Below are positions 1-11,879 of a stretch of DNA of 64,000 nt, one piece after another. Positions within the stretch are counted from its first letter, which is position 1; every line of letters starts with the position of its first letter. The DNA is from Impatiens glandulifera (taxonomy: Eukaryota > Streptophyta > Magnoliopsida > Ericales > Balsaminaceae). The stretch spans positions 2,294,001 to 2,358,000 of the forward strand of contig NC_061862.1 in assembly GCF_907164915.1 (NCBI RefSeq), read 5' to 3'. Made by a program: the position numbers and the translations under genes. A model generated the notes under the pieces. The model did no database searches, had not been told where the DNA came from, and was given only the letters and a program-made list of their open reading frames with translations.

Positions 1-1761
1 TCGTTCTCAATCTTTTAGAATTTTTTTTGTTTCTATCCCCGCAGAAACAATATAGTCTTATCATATTATTTTTAAGATTAAACCAACTAAGTATTAAAAA
101 ATGCATAAATGAAGTATTCTCTTACATAGAGTTTTTATAATTTCATCCTGAATTTAATTATACGTCCCAAATCACAAGTAATTCAAATCAAAATTCATTC
201 AAATCACAAGTCATCAAATCACAATCACTATTATCTAAACTTAGGAAATGATCATTTTCAAAGTTTTAGCAATTGTGTGTTTTTATCTAAGCAGCAACAA
301 TATAGTATTATCATAAGTATTCTCATACACAGAGTTTTTATATTTTCAAACCAACTATAACTAAATGTCCCAAATCATAGGTCATTTATATTTAAAGTCA
401 CCAAATCATAATCAGTATAAAACCAAAATTAGTAAATGATTGTTCTCAATCTTTTAAAATTTTTGTGATTGTATCCACGCGACAACAATATAGTCTTATC
501 ATATTATTTATATGGATAAACAACATAAGTAGGAGAATATGTAAAAAAGAAATATCTCTCATAAACATAGTTTTATAATTTCAAACCGAATATAATTATA
601 CGTCCCAAATCAAAAGTTATTCAAACCTAAAACCAACATTTGTAAGTGATATTTCTCAATATTTAAGAATTTTTTTTTATCCACGCCTTAACAATATAGT
701 TTTATCATATTATTTGTAAGACTAAAAAACAACCTAAGTAGGAGAATATGCAGAAATGAAGTATTCTCATCCACATACTTTTTTTAATGTCAAACCCAAT
801 ATAATTATACGTTCAAATCACAATTCATTAAAATCTAAAACCACCAAATTACAATCACTATAAAACTAACATTAGAAATAGATCGTTCTCAATCATTTAG
901 AATTTTTGCGCTTTTATTCACGCCGCAACAATATAGTCTTATCATATTATTTGTAAGATTAAACCAACTAAATAAGAGATTATGTATAAATGAAGTATTC
1001 TCATACACAGAGTTTTATAATTTCAAATCGAATATAATTATACGTCCCAATTCAAATCACAATAACTATAAAATAACCATTGTTAAATGATCGTTCTCAA
1101 TCTTTTAATTTTTTTTTGTTTCTATCCATGCGACAACAATACAATTTAAACAAATTATTTGTAAGACTAAATCAAATAAATAAGAGAATATACAAAAATG
1201 AAGTATTCTATTACACAATATTTTTACAATCGAAACATAATATAATTTTACGTCACAAATTACAAGTCAATTTTTTTTTATAATTTAAGTGTTCCTATTC
1301 ATTCGTTAACAATATAGTCTTATCATATCATTTGTAAAACTAAACCAACTAAGTAAGAGAATATGTAGAAATGGAGAATTCTCATACACCGAGATTTTAT
1401 AATTTCAAACTAAAAATAATTATACGTTTTAAATCACAAGTCATTCAAATCACAAATCACCAAATCACAATCACTAAAAACAACATTGGTATATGATCGT
1501 TTTCAATCTTTTAGATTTTTGTGTTTCTATTTACGCGGCAACAATATAGTCTTATCATATTATTTGTAAGACTAATAAATCAACTAAGTACGAGAATATG
1601 CAGAAATGAAGTATTCTCATACACCGAGTTTTTTTAATGTCTAATCGAATATAAATACATGTTCCAAATCACAAGTCATTCAAATTTAAAACCACCAAAT
1701 TACCATCACTATAAAACTAACATTAGGAAGTGATCATTCAATATTTAAGAATTTTTGTGTT
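1..1761. repeat. AT-rich satellite array, block 1
   Basis: Diverged tandem monomers of roughly 200-235 bp. Each contains in order a CTCAATCTTTTAGAATTTTT box, a C-ACGCGGCAACAATATAGTC box, a GAGAATATGCAGAAATGAAG box and a run of CAAATCACAAGTCA-like words. The same monomer fills 30799-39516 and 44236-50815. The array stops abruptly at about 1761, where sequence matching the 3' flank of the PMT-like gene at 58675 begins. Short ORFs here are chance. Confidence 0.9.
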
Positions 1762-2284
1762 TCAAAGATAAAACAAAGAATTGTGTTTCCTAATTGTATT
1801 GTATTCATTCCTTAGAGAAATCCCTACAAGATCAGACCAATCTTCTTCTTATTGGCTATAGCTAGATTAATTAGCCCTGTGTCATTCCTTTTTTTGATAT
1901 TGAAAGTAGTTGTTAATGGGGAAGAGAAATATATCATATAAATGGGTGAAGAAATTGTGAAGAGTAGAACAATCAGCTCTGTAATGATTCTGGGTAAAAG
2001 CGAACAAATCGGACCATGTGAAATATGGGTATTTCCTCCTCTTACTACTGCAACACATTCTTTGATTTGTTTTTTGTGCATCCTTTTCTAAATTATCATT
2101 TTTATCACCATTCACAAAGAGGAGCTCCTCTGGTGGCCTCACCACCTTATATTCTCTGGGAGATGAGAAGAAAACCATTGCCCTGTGTATGCAGCTCTTG
2201 TATTTCCCATTCGTTAATGCATGTAGTATATATCAAACAAATCTATCAAAACAATTACTCTCGATAATAGCCAGCCAACGAAAC
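1762..2284 (-). pseudogene. GA20ox: GA20-oxidase-like copy B, exon 3 and 3' flank
   Basis: On the minus strand about 2226-1882 encodes the C-terminal exon of a gibberellin 20-oxidase-like 2-oxoglutarate/Fe(II) dioxygenase, a cytosolic enzyme family that oxidises gibberellin intermediates. Visible hallmarks are NGKYKSCIHRA at the exon start, KVVRPPEEL in the middle, and FTWSDLFAFTQNHYRAD near the end. No AG sits at the expected acceptor before the GCA codon of the exon, here or in copy A. The end of the dioxygenase is preceded by an unusual Cys/Lys-rich insertion. The rest of the gene lies past the 24-kb retroelement (exon 2 at 26096, exon 1 at 26930-29480), so this copy is certainly broken. 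The left edge coincides with the stop codon region of the PMT gene in the paralogous copy at 58675. Confidence 0.85.
2280..2284. other. Target-site duplication (left), GAAAC
   Basis: The five bases GAAAC precede the LTR at 2285 and recur directly after the distal LTR at 26091-26095. The paralogous locus has a single GAAAC at 59151-59155 with the same flanks on both sides, which confirms the insertion boundaries. Confidence 0.95.
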
Positions 2285-3516
2285 TGTTAGGATCTATATC
2301 GCCGATGGGGGACCGGGGTCCGACTAACACTACAACACTCAACGGTTGGCGTTTAATCCGGTTAGAGATTAACACCGGTTTCAATACTACACAGGATGTC
2401 ACAAACCCTTGAACCGAGTTCAAGTGCGGAAGTGGTTTGTTTTAGAATGAAGCAACACACATATAGGATGAATAGAGGTAGAGTTTGGAGAAAGTCGGTT
2501 TGAGGTTTAGTGAGTCGGTTAGAATGATGTAAGTCGGTTATGACAGTGCGAGTCGGTGAGAAAGCGGAACCGGAAGAAAGTAAAGAACAAGACACATGTT
2601 TTTATGGATGTTCGGAGATAAAACTCCTACGTCACCCCTTCTTCTTAAACCGCGAGAAGGATATTCACTAAGGAATACTCAACCACACTACACAATCGAG
2701 ACTTATTTACTACTCGATAAACACTCTTACAATTCTCATAGAAATTGTAATCACACTTCAAATGCACACTTAAACTTTGAATCTTGTAGAGAGATAAACA
2801 CAACTTGTAACTTGTAACTTTTGGTTGTTGGCACTCTGAATTGTTGTGTCTGCCTTTACTCCTCTTTAGCTCCTTCTTTTATAGGTGAAATGTGTCAACG
2901 ATCACATTTCTTTAACGAATACGTTCAGGGTAATCCTTGAATCTGATTGGTTGAGCAGAGGTTCAATATTGCATTAATTGCGGTTTAAGCTTCCAAGGCA
3001 TGGAGCAGACCGGCTTCATTTGTCTTTTACTTAATATGGCAACTGCCGGTTGGCCAGTTGCCTGCATCTGGAAAGCCGCACCTTTGACTTGTACCAAAAT
3101 GGTAACTATTTCTTCAGGCAATCTTCTACACCCTTCAGAGTATCATCAGACTTGTATGGATATGGCAATTGTCACAGTCTGAACCTTTGATATCATCTTC
3201 CGCAGATACTCAAAGTGTTCATTTGTACCAATTTGTAGATTGTACTTTATTTGATATCATTGACTTCTTTCTTTAAGTAGTCTCCTCGTCGGTTTTAGGT
3301 TGAATACTTCATTTCGGTTTAGGATGTCTACCGGTTGTTCATAGCTTCAGATTAACCGGATAACTTCCGATTTTGGATACATCATTTGCTTCCTCTTCTA
3401 ACCGGTTTGATTACTTTCCCGATTAGATTCTTGACCGTTCAAAGTTTTTGACTGTTCCTGCACATGAAATTTGTTTTTGTTAAGTTCTTATTTTAACCGA
3501 TCTAATTTATCTATCA
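2285..3516 (-). repeat. 3' LTR of the minus-strand copia element
   Basis: Starts TGTTAGGATC and ends TCTATCA on the plus strand (minus-strand TGATAGA...CCTAACA). It is 1232 bp, the same as its partner at 24859-26090. A promoter-like motif reads TATAAAAGAAGGAGC on the minus strand near 2870-2885. The internal stretch around 2596-2660 is shared nearly unchanged by all LTRs of this family in the window. Confidence 0.95.
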
Positions 3517-3745
3517 ATTTCTCCCTTTTTGATTATTTTATTTAAAATATTCAAAATCATGTAAGAAGTAAGAAGTAGGCCGGTTGTTTTAAAAATTTGT
3601 TTGTTTTGGAAGGATTTTTGAAAAAGATTTAGAAAAATTTTTAGAAAAATTTTGGAAAATTTTTGTCTTTAAATTTTTTTTTATCTTATCAATTTCTCCA
3701 TTTTCAATTATTTTATTTAAAATATTCAAAATCATGTAAAGAATA
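3517..3745 (-). repeat. Duplicated polypurine-tract region beside 3' LTR
   Basis: Minus strand AAAAAGGGAGAAAT lies immediately before the LTR (3517-3530) and is the presumed plus-strand primer. About 170 bases away (near 3686-3740) the same block recurs, again with the ATTTCTCC core, the TATTTTATTTAAAATATTC stretch and AATCATGTAA. The plus-strand sister element has three such blocks at 20876-21247. Confidence 0.8.
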
Positions 3746-3832
3746 AAATGTAGGCCTCTTTCCAAAAATACTTTATATATATATAAATAGGAAATATTAT
3801 AAAGTTGACATAAAAAATAGATAATTGAAAGT

Positions 3833-5870
3833 CTATTCCCTATTCTTGTCGTCTTTAGGCATATATTTCCGGAGATAGTGAGCCATCATCCCCTTTCCCG
3901 GATTGCACGGATCGCTGCCAAGTCCGGATGAGGATGCTTGACCGCCCGAGGTGCCGGTAGTTGGTGAAGCTTGTGCTGGTGGAGGGACCAATCTGAGTGG
4001 GAACACATTAGCGCACCGCACTCTCTTCCTCAGCGGTATAGCCTCGTCCTCAACTTCTTCAACTTCTGGTGAATCCGGGTTGATTGGAGGAGCATCGGTC
4101 GGTTCAGCAATGTCATCCAACAACTATTGAGCCCGTTTAACCGCTGTCTTCCTGGTGACCTTTCTCTTTTTAGTGACCGGTCCGGTTGAGGGAGCATCTG
4201 GATTAGAGAGTTTATTTCTTTCGGCTATTTCTTCTTCTATCATCCTTTGTTGGAATAGCCGAGCCGCGTCCTTATTCGCTTGTACTGCTTGTTCCGGTCC
4301 GGCATTTTCTACCACCTGAACGTGTCGGGCCAGGTTCGCATCCGCCTGTTCCCTTTCCTTCAGTATCCGCATGTTCTCGTTCTCAGCTTCTTGGAGCTTT
4401 TGGGCCGCGATCTCATTCACTCTCTCAAGTGCCTCGTCGTCCGCTAGCTTGGCCGCAATCATTTTCGCAAGCTGTTCGGAGTCCGCTTGTAGTGAAGCTT
4501 CGGTCAGGGCATGCTTTTCTTCAAGCACTGCCATTCTTTGAAGTATCAAACCGGTCTGGATACCGGATTGAAAATGTCCCTCTTCAAGAGATGCCAACCT
4601 TTGCTCCATTGATATGAGTTGTTGAGCGGTATGAGTGTGACCCTCTTCAAGAGTCGCTAACCTTTGATCGTGACCCTCTTCAAGAGTCGTTAATCTTTGA
4701 TCCGTCGAACCGAGCCGCTGGTCGGTTTGAACAAGACCGTCCTCAAGAGTTGTAGTTTTGTGTGTCGTTGAACTGATCAGTTGGTCGGTTAGGGCGTGAT
4801 TCTCTTCAATGGCTGTAAGCCGTTGGATCGCAGAGTTGATCGTCTCACCGGTAGACTTAACCAACCGGTGTGATGTTTTTGCCCTTTCTTTCACTTTAGT
4901 CTGCCACGGAATGATGGAATCTTGGAAAAATTCCTCGATGTATGTCTTGACTTGGTACTCGGTTATTGCAGGCGCCGACGATTTATCTCTTTGTGGGGAC
5001 CCGGGCTGATTGGGGAGCGGATTACCTATTTCAGTTTCAATTATGTTGACCGTGGAATCCGGTGGAGGAGGGGCATTCTCGGCCTCTTCTAGATTAGGAC
5101 CGACATTGGATTTGGATCCTTCAGATCCTTCATCATCGTCAAGATGAGATCTTGAAAAATGCGAAACTTTTTAATGACCGACTTCCGATTCCAACCGCGT
5201 CATCTCATCGGTCAGCTCTTGTTCCTTAGTCTTTAACGTCTCCAGCACTATCACATCGATTTGGTTTTGTCATCTGGAGAGACGTTCTGTTCATGAATGT
5301 GAAGGATGTGGCCAGTGAGTTCTTTTAACCGGGCGTGCGTTTCAGCCATCCTTCCTCTTCTAAGAGCAGTGACAACGCTCTTTGTCTTCGTCAATTCGAA
5401 CGCCGTCCTCTCCATTTCCACTAGTTTTTTCCATTTTTGATGAGCGGGACACTCTGGTAACATGTCGGCAAAACCGACTTCCTCTCGTAGAAGAGCCCAC
5501 CGATAGAAGTCATTGCTCACAACATGTGCCTTCTTGAAGAGCTGCTCTATTATTTTTGAGACAAGTTCCTCTCCTAGTTTTTGGATGTCGTCGTCTGCGG
5601 TTTCGGATGCCTCCGGTTGACTGTCTAGACCGGATTCATCATCAAAATTTGTGACCGGATTTTCCTCATCGACGACCTTCCCTTTTCCTTTGTTTAACTG
5701 ATTCTGCTCGGTGTCATTGGTGTTGGTGCGGCTAGAGCTAGCTGCGGAGGCCTCCGGATTCGGAATGTCGGTTTGAATATTTGCTGACCTGGATGTATGA
5801 GGAACCGCTTTGCTTCTGGATTGTTCTGCTTCCGGAGCCTTCTTCTTCCTAGGCTATGAAGATCGGTTTG
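3833..5870 (-). pseudogene. Extra ORF, coiled-coil tail (minus element)
   Basis: Minus-strand reading frames at 5860-5251, 4894-4124 and 4123-3833 together form the hydrophilic tail of the last extra ORF. The middle part is a regular coiled coil with near-heptad repeats of the type TTLEEGHDQRL / ATLEEGH / ASLEEGH, followed by an Ala/Glu/Arg-rich helix and a basic patch (KKRKVTRKTAVKR). The 3' end is acidic then Pro/Gly/Ser-rich. It corresponds in position and composition to 18778-20835 of the sister element, but I see no hydrophobic C-terminal segment here. Stops and frame changes near 5160-5250 and at 4123 indicate decay. The function is unknown; env-like or structural roles have been proposed for ORFs at this place in related elements. 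Confidence 0.7.
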
Positions 5871-5915
5871 AAATACACATACAAGGTTAAAATAAAAAAT
5901 TAACCGACTTAGAAC

Positions 5916-6201
5916 CTAAAACATCCTAGAGATTTTGTCTTCCACCGCTTCCTTGGTGAGGACATTTGAAGGATTCACCGGTGTACCCAGTCCAAGGTTT
6001 GGAACGAAGGCTCGAACGATCCGGCTCAAATGAGGAGTATAGCCGAACCGTTTCTTTGTCTCGACCATAGTTTTCAGGTTATCAAAAATGACCGATGCCC
6101 AATTGATGGAAGTTGGGCTGATGATATAGGTCATCATGTCAAAGGCTTTTCTAGAGTAGTTTTGATTGGGGGTCTGGCAGAGGATCGACCGGTTGACGAT
6201 C
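5916..6201 (-). pseudogene. Extra ORF2 domain, C-terminal half (minus element)
   Basis: The minus-strand peptide contains INWASVIFDNLKTMVETKK and GYTPHLSRIV and ends ...EDKISRMF followed by a stop. It aligns along its length with the C-terminal third of the plus-strand ORF at 16902-17636 (INWSTVIFQRLKSMV, GYAPHISKLI, EERISRMF). The N-terminal part lies beyond the solo LTR, at 7435-7841. The domain resembles the plant family called putative plant transposon protein, judged from the EFF...V...L..A..A..F.LP.EG pattern and the conserved NW. This is recognition by eye only. Confidence 0.75.
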
Positions 6202-7434
6202 TGTTAGGATCTAGGTCGTGGCTGGGGAACCGGGGTCTGACCGATTAGTGCGTCTCACTCAAAGGATGGTGATTAATCCGGTTAGAGATTAACACCGGGG
6301 TTTCAATACTACACAAACTGTCACAAACCCTTGAACCAAGTTCAAGCGCGGAAGTGGTTTGTTTCAGGTTGAAGCAACACACACACGAGATAGGCAGAAC
6401 CGAATTTGAATAAGACAAGTTTGGAGATTGTTGGGTCGGTTTTGCAGCTTAGTAATTCGGTTTAGGTGATGTTGAATCGGTTGGAGCGGTATTAGTAGGT
6501 TAGTGCAGATCGGTTAGAATGTAAAGCAGGCGAAAAGTAAATAACAAGACAGGTTTTTATGGATGTTCGGAGATAAAACTCCTACGTCACCCCTTCCTCT
6601 CGAAACCGCGAGAAGGATATTCACTAAGGAATACAAACACAATCCGATCGAGACTTATTTCCTACTCGATAACACCCGTACAATTTTAACCGAAATTGTA
6701 AATACACTTCAAATAAGCGCTTAAGCTTTCTAGAGATAGAACACAATTTTTGACTTAGGCTGTAGAAAACTCTTAGAACTTGTAACCACATTTATTCCTC
6801 TTCAGCTCCTTCTTTTATAGGTGAAATGTGACAACGGTCACATTTCATTTCCTTGAATCTGATTGGTTGAGCAGAGGTTCAGTGATTCAGACCTGGCGGT
6901 CAACTCTTCAGACCTGGCGGTCTAGTCTTCATACCTGGCGGTCTAGTCTTCCAGTGTGTAGGTCAAACCGGCTAGGTTTGTCTTTTACTTAATATGGCAA
7001 CTATTGGTTGGACAGTTGCCTGTACCTGGAAGATTGCCTTTCTGATTTATCCTGGAGTGGAAAGATCTTATAGGACGGTCTTCTGCAGCCTGCAGACTGT
7101 CCTCAGACTTGTATGAATATGGAAATACTAAGTCTGTTTCTTCGATATCATCCTCAACAGATACTCGAAGTATCTATTTGTACTGGTCGGTTGTTTATGT
7201 TAATCGGATGACTTCCGGTTTTTCCATAGCTTCTGATTGACCGACTGTTCAATGATTCTGGCCTTCTGATTTGACCGATCTTGTCTTTCTTGTTCGGTCA
7301 GGTTTTTGGTCGGTTTGATTGCTTGACCGGTTGAGTTTCTTAACCGGTTGAGTAATTTGACCGGTTGAATTCTTTACCTGTTCCTGCACAAGAGATTTGT
7401 TAAGTTTATTTAACCGATCTAATTTTATCTAACA
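6202..7434 (-). repeat. Solo LTR inserted in extra ORF2
   Basis: A 1233-bp LTR of the same family, from TGTTAGGATC to TCTAACA, flanked by the exact 5-bp repeat CGATC (6197-6201 and 7435-7439). No internal retroelement sequence is present, so it is a solo LTR left by recombination between the two LTRs of a former full element. It splits the extra ORF2; coding homology to the sister ORF continues directly on both sides. A TATA-like TATAAAAGAAGGAGC reads on the minus strand near 6806-6820. Confidence 0.95.
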
Positions 7435-7841
7435 CGATCTCATGCAAAATTTGGATGTGGGGAGCAAGGTGGACTTTAAGGCCGTGGTTTTGAATCGGTG
7501 TGTCGTAGACGGAGAACATTTCAGCGTATTCATCAAATGTCCTGCTCACCCGTGGTGGAAAGTCCGAAAACCTCTCGGTTGGGAGGTCGAACATCCCGGC
7601 GAGTGTGTTTTCCGAGAGAGTGATGACACTGGTGTTTACAATGGAGACGATGACACCGTTATGCATAACTGCATTGGAGAAGAACTCCAGTACCTCTAGA
7701 AGAAAGAGAGGTCCGGATTCCTCTAGGAATCCGCGGAGGCCGGTGTCAATCAAAGAGTTCTTCCCTTGTTTCATCGTGATCAAGGGATAGCATTGAGTCA
7801 AAGTCGATGCACAAATAGTTTCGGAGGATGGGATGAGACAT
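7435..7841 (-). pseudogene. Extra ORF2 domain, N-terminal half (minus element)
   Basis: The minus-strand frame begins at an ATG at 7841, giving MSHPILRN followed by an FDSM segment. After a frameshift near 7770 it reads TGLRGFLEESGPLFLLEVLE and FSDFPP, then runs into the solo LTR. These match TGLRPFLEEFGPILIEDVK and FSDFPP in the plus-strand ORF2 at 16902. In the plus copy the equivalent of this ATG appears to be lost, so this copy is the better guide to the true start. Confidence 0.7.
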
Positions 7842-8227
7842 TTTTCAGATTTGCTTAGAGATGTAGAATGTTGTCTTGGAGTGTATTGGAATGAGAGCGA
7901 GAGGTATCTTAAATAGGTTGGAAATGAGAGGTAACGTAAGAGCATTTAAGATCAAGATTTCGTTTTGTCTCATTAATGCTTTAGAATATTTATGTTTTCA
8001 AAACGTCTTGGGAAGTGGTAATTTTGACCGGTTACGGAGACCGAGGTTGAGGATCTAGTTGGAAACTAACTAAGTTTGTGTAGTTTGTGTAGAATTCAAA
8101 GGTACTAGAATTTCATTAAGAAAAATGTGAATTACAGTAGACCAAAAGGAAGACACAACCGATTAAAATAGGTGGAAATACAACCAGTGCATGAAGCAAA
8201 ATGACCAATTGTCCGAAGGAGTGATTC

Positions 8228-8969
8228 TTAAGTGGCTGGAGGAGGTGATGTTTCTCTGCTTTTTCTTCCAGCTTTCTCAAACCGCTCAAAGAAAGAATCC
8301 GCGGAATCCCTAGTCAATACCTGAGATTGGTTCAGCCCTTCGCCTGGACAGAGCGGAGCCCCAAGTTCGATGAGTAGAGAGCTTATTTGAGGAATAAAAC
8401 CGGTGTGTTGGGTATTGATCATCCAGATTAGGTTGTCAAACAGAAACCTAGACCAGTTTACTGGAGTAACGGTCGTTATGGCGGTCATGATGTTAAAGAT
8501 CGTGGTACAGTAGGTATTGGTGACATCATTTCCCAGGATGGCCTTACCAATGATGTCGTTGAGGAACTGATATTCGGCCTCAACGATGATCGTGCACCGT
8601 GATCATCGACCGGAGAGTTGGAGCGGGAGAATTCCAGAAATATTTCGGCTTTCTGTTCAGCCGAAACTGACAGGTCTATAAAACCTTCTTTGGGAAGGTC
8701 GAAACACCGAGCGAAGTCTCGCTCGGTGAAGTCGAAAACTATTCCTCTTACCCTTGACTGGATAAGAGTGTCAAAAAATGGAGTGCCGCGAAAGATATGG
8801 CATTGTGAAAGAATTCGGTTACGGTTTTAGGAAATATGATATGTTTATCATCTAGGAAGGACCGAAGACCGGTACTCTCCAAAGACTTGATCATCTTGAA
8901 AATTTCGTAGTGTTTTGTGCCTTGTGCTGTGTCAAACTCAACTTGAAGAATGTTCTGGATTTGAGACAT
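8228..8969 (-). pseudogene. Extra ORF1 (minus element)
   Basis: The minus-strand ATG at 8969 opens MSQIQNILQVEF...KHYEIFKMIKSLESTGLR, which is closely related to the plus-strand extra ORF1 at 15669. The frame is lost near 8750 and again near 8600. It returns as ...VNWSRFLFDNLIWM and QVLTRDSADSFFERFE, ending at 8228. The conserved V/INW..VLF/IF pattern and the N-terminal TGLR.FL mark it as a paralogue of the ORF2 and ORF3 domains. It sits about 550 bp downstream of the RNase H end. Confidence 0.75.
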
Positions 8970-9524
8970 TTTTGCCTTAGTAAGATGAGAGGTTGAGAGT
9001 GTGAGTATTTGTTTGATATTCATCTAACTTATATATCAGTTGGAGGGTGATATAGGTGAATAGTATTATCTAGTGGGTAAGAGGTAATGTAGTTTATTAA
9101 CGGTAGGATATAATATCTTGCATGAATTAAGTGTGTTTACAGCCTAAGGATGTGAGTCATAGGCCTGGACAATGAAATATATCATATCTTCATGTCTTTT
9201 GAGGTATGACTACTTTGTTTTGAAAAAGAATCTTTTCAGAACAGATACGTCCAAACACAGACAATTGTTCCATTTTTGTTGGGAAGCCAAATATTCCAAA
9301 GTATGTTATATTCAAACCGGTTGGTTTTCAGTCATTGGTCCTGATGCAGTTAGTTAGTGTAGGTACTAAGTAACTGGTCGGTTTACTGTAACTGATAAAC
9401 AAAGCGGTTTTTCAATAAATACGATGGTAAATTCGGTTTCCGACATTTTAGGAAGAACTGCCGGTTTTGTCTGTCTGAACCGATTTTTTCCTTTAGAGGT
9501 TAAAGGTTTTAAGAAATGAGTTGA

Positions 9525-11654
9525 TTTATATCGGTTAGACCGAGGATGTTTCTGAAGAAAGAAAACTTAGCTTCCTGCAGAGGCTTTGTGAAGATATCGG
9601 CTACTTGTTGATCAGTTGATACGTATTCCGACCGGATGTGCTTCTACATGACATGTTCCCGGATGAAATGATGCCTTATGTCGATGTGCTTGGTTCTAGA
9701 GTGTAGAACCGGATTGTATGTCATTGCTATGGCACTTTTGTTGTCACAGAAAATTGGAGACTCTTCGGCGGTGACACCAAAGTCCTTTAGTTGCTGTTGA
9801 ATCCATAGAAGTTGTGAACAACAACTTCCAGCTGCCAGATATTCAGCTTCTGCGGTTGATGTAACTACCGACGTTTGCTTCTTGATGTGTCATGAAACAA
9901 GCCGATCACCTAAGAATTAGCATGTTCCGGTGGTACTTTTTCTATCAACTTTACATCCTGCATAGTCTGCATCAGAATAGCTTGTTAGGTTAAAACTTGA
10001 GTCCTTTGGATACCATAATCTGACTTCAGGGATTCCTTTTAGATATTTTAGGACTCGTTTAGCGGTTGTATAGTGAGGCTGTTTGGGATTAGCCTGGAAT
10101 CTTCAACATACTCCGACCGCAAATAATATGTCCGGTCTGCTTGCTGTCAGGTACAGAAGTGAACCGATGATTCCACGATAGACTGTCAGGTCTACTCCCT
10201 GACCGTCATCATCTTTATCCAGCTTGATTGATGAGCTCATTGGAGTGGCGGCAGAGGAACATGTTTCCATCCAAAATTTCTTTAGAAGTTCCTTTGTATA
10301 TTTGGAATGATTGATGAAAGTTCCTCCTTCGAGTTGTTTAACCTCAGACCTAGGAAGAAACTTAATTCTCCCATCATACTCATTTCAAATTTGTTAGTCA
10401 TCAGGGTTGAGAATTTATCACACAGCTTAGGATCGATTGATCCGAAAATGATGTCATCTACATATATTTGAACAAGTAGAATGTGTCCCTTTTTCTCAAA
10501 TTTCAATAGGGTTTTATCTACTGAACCTATGGTGAAGTCATGATGTATCAGAAATGCGGTTAATGTATCATACCAAGCTCTAGGAGCTTGTTTTAAACCG
10601 TAAAGGGCTTTATTTAGAAGATATACATGATTAGTCAGGTCAACATTTTTAAAACCGGGTGGTTGTTCAACGTATACTTCTTCACGTAGGTCACCATTTA
10701 AAAATGCACTTTTAATATCCATTTGGATTACTTTAAAATTTTTGAAAGTAGAAAAGGCCAGAAAAATTCTAATGACTTCAATTCTAGCTACAGGAGCAAA
10801 TGATTCTTCAAAATCAATGCCTTCTTCCTGTTTGTATCCTTGTGTCACTAATCTAGCTTTGTTCCTCGTAACCAAACCGTCTTCATTGAGTTTATTTCTG
10901 AATACCCATCTTGTTCCTATGACCGGTTGATCTTTTGGTCTAGGAATTAGATACAAGACTTTATTACTCTCAAACTGGTTTAACTTTTCTTGCATTGCTA
11001 AGATCCAATCCGGATCCAACAATGCTTCATCCACCTTTTTCGGCTCAATCTGGGATATGAAAGCGAAATTAAAGTATTCCTCCAGTTTTTGTCGCCTAGT
11101 TTGGATGGGTTTTGAAGGGTCACCTATAATAAGCTCAGGAAGATGATTTGTGTTCCTTTTGAGATTCGGTTTATGAATGTCTACCAAATTACCGTTTGTT
11201 TGATCAAGGCTAGACATATCGGTAGGCTGAACAATAGTGTTAGACCGACCGATTTCCTCAGTTTGAGCTGAGGTGTCAGCTTCCTGCTGTGTGGCAACTT
11301 GATCCGGTTGGGTTTCAACAACACCCATTTGGTCATGGACAAACCGCCTGAAAACCGGAATCTCATCTTCACTATCAGAATGGATATTATGATTTTCCAA
11401 TCTGTTGTGTAGATCAAAGGATGATGCAGTGTTACTTTCAACCGATTCATCGAATACAACATGAAGAGATTCTTCCACGGTTAAAGTTCTAGTATTATAT
11501 ACTCTATATGTTTTACTAACCGTTGAGTATCCTAGCATTATCCCAATATCAGATTTTGCATCAAAAGCAGATAAGTAGTTTTTACCATTAATGTGAATGT
11601 AACATTTACAACCGAAAATCTTAAGATACCGAATGATAGGAATTCTATCAAAAT
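9525..11654 (-). pseudogene. Copia pol: integrase C-term, RT, RNase H (minus element)
   Basis: From about 11654 the minus strand encodes the integrase C-terminal segment ([18 protein letters not shown]), a spacer, and reverse transcriptase with [37 protein letters not shown] and the catalytic YVDDIIFGS. The long open frame ends at 10282 in a frameshift. RNase H remains readable in pieces to about 9525 as the antiparallel match of 14500-15154. The integrase catalytic core is absent: homology stops at about 11654, where sequence from the nested opposite-strand element begins. Confidence 0.88.
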
Positions 11655-11879
11655 GGCTTGACCCTGTGAAAAGAAAAGCCGAAATCCTCAAATATATGAA
11701 AGCCTTTTCTGAACCGCGTAAGCCAAACCAAAGATCACCAAACCGAAGATCACCACCATTTAAGACCTATGTAGAAAAACCGAGATACACGAGACCGAGT
11801 GCCAAAAGGACGGTTAAAACCTTAGCAAAGAAGGCTGTCCGGATTGTCAAGGTTTGGATACCGAAGGGACTAATCACAT

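Noticed and set aside
1080..1283. ORFs of 60-100 codons within satellite blocks
   Set aside because: They differ between monomers, are Phe/Leu/Asn/Lys-rich as expected from AT-rich DNA, and are not conserved as proteins.
2025..2267. Plus-strand ORF over the GA20ox exon
   Set aside because: Antisense shadow of the exon 3 pseudogene.
3000..3182. 60-codon ORF inside the LTR
   Set aside because: LTR sequence; not conserved as an ORF in the sister LTRs.
5855..5917. Possible intron linking extra ORF2 to the coiled-coil tail in the minus element
   Set aside because: A GTTCTAAG ... TTCATAG span exists, but ORF2 already ends at a stop before the donor and the plus sister shows no such intron.
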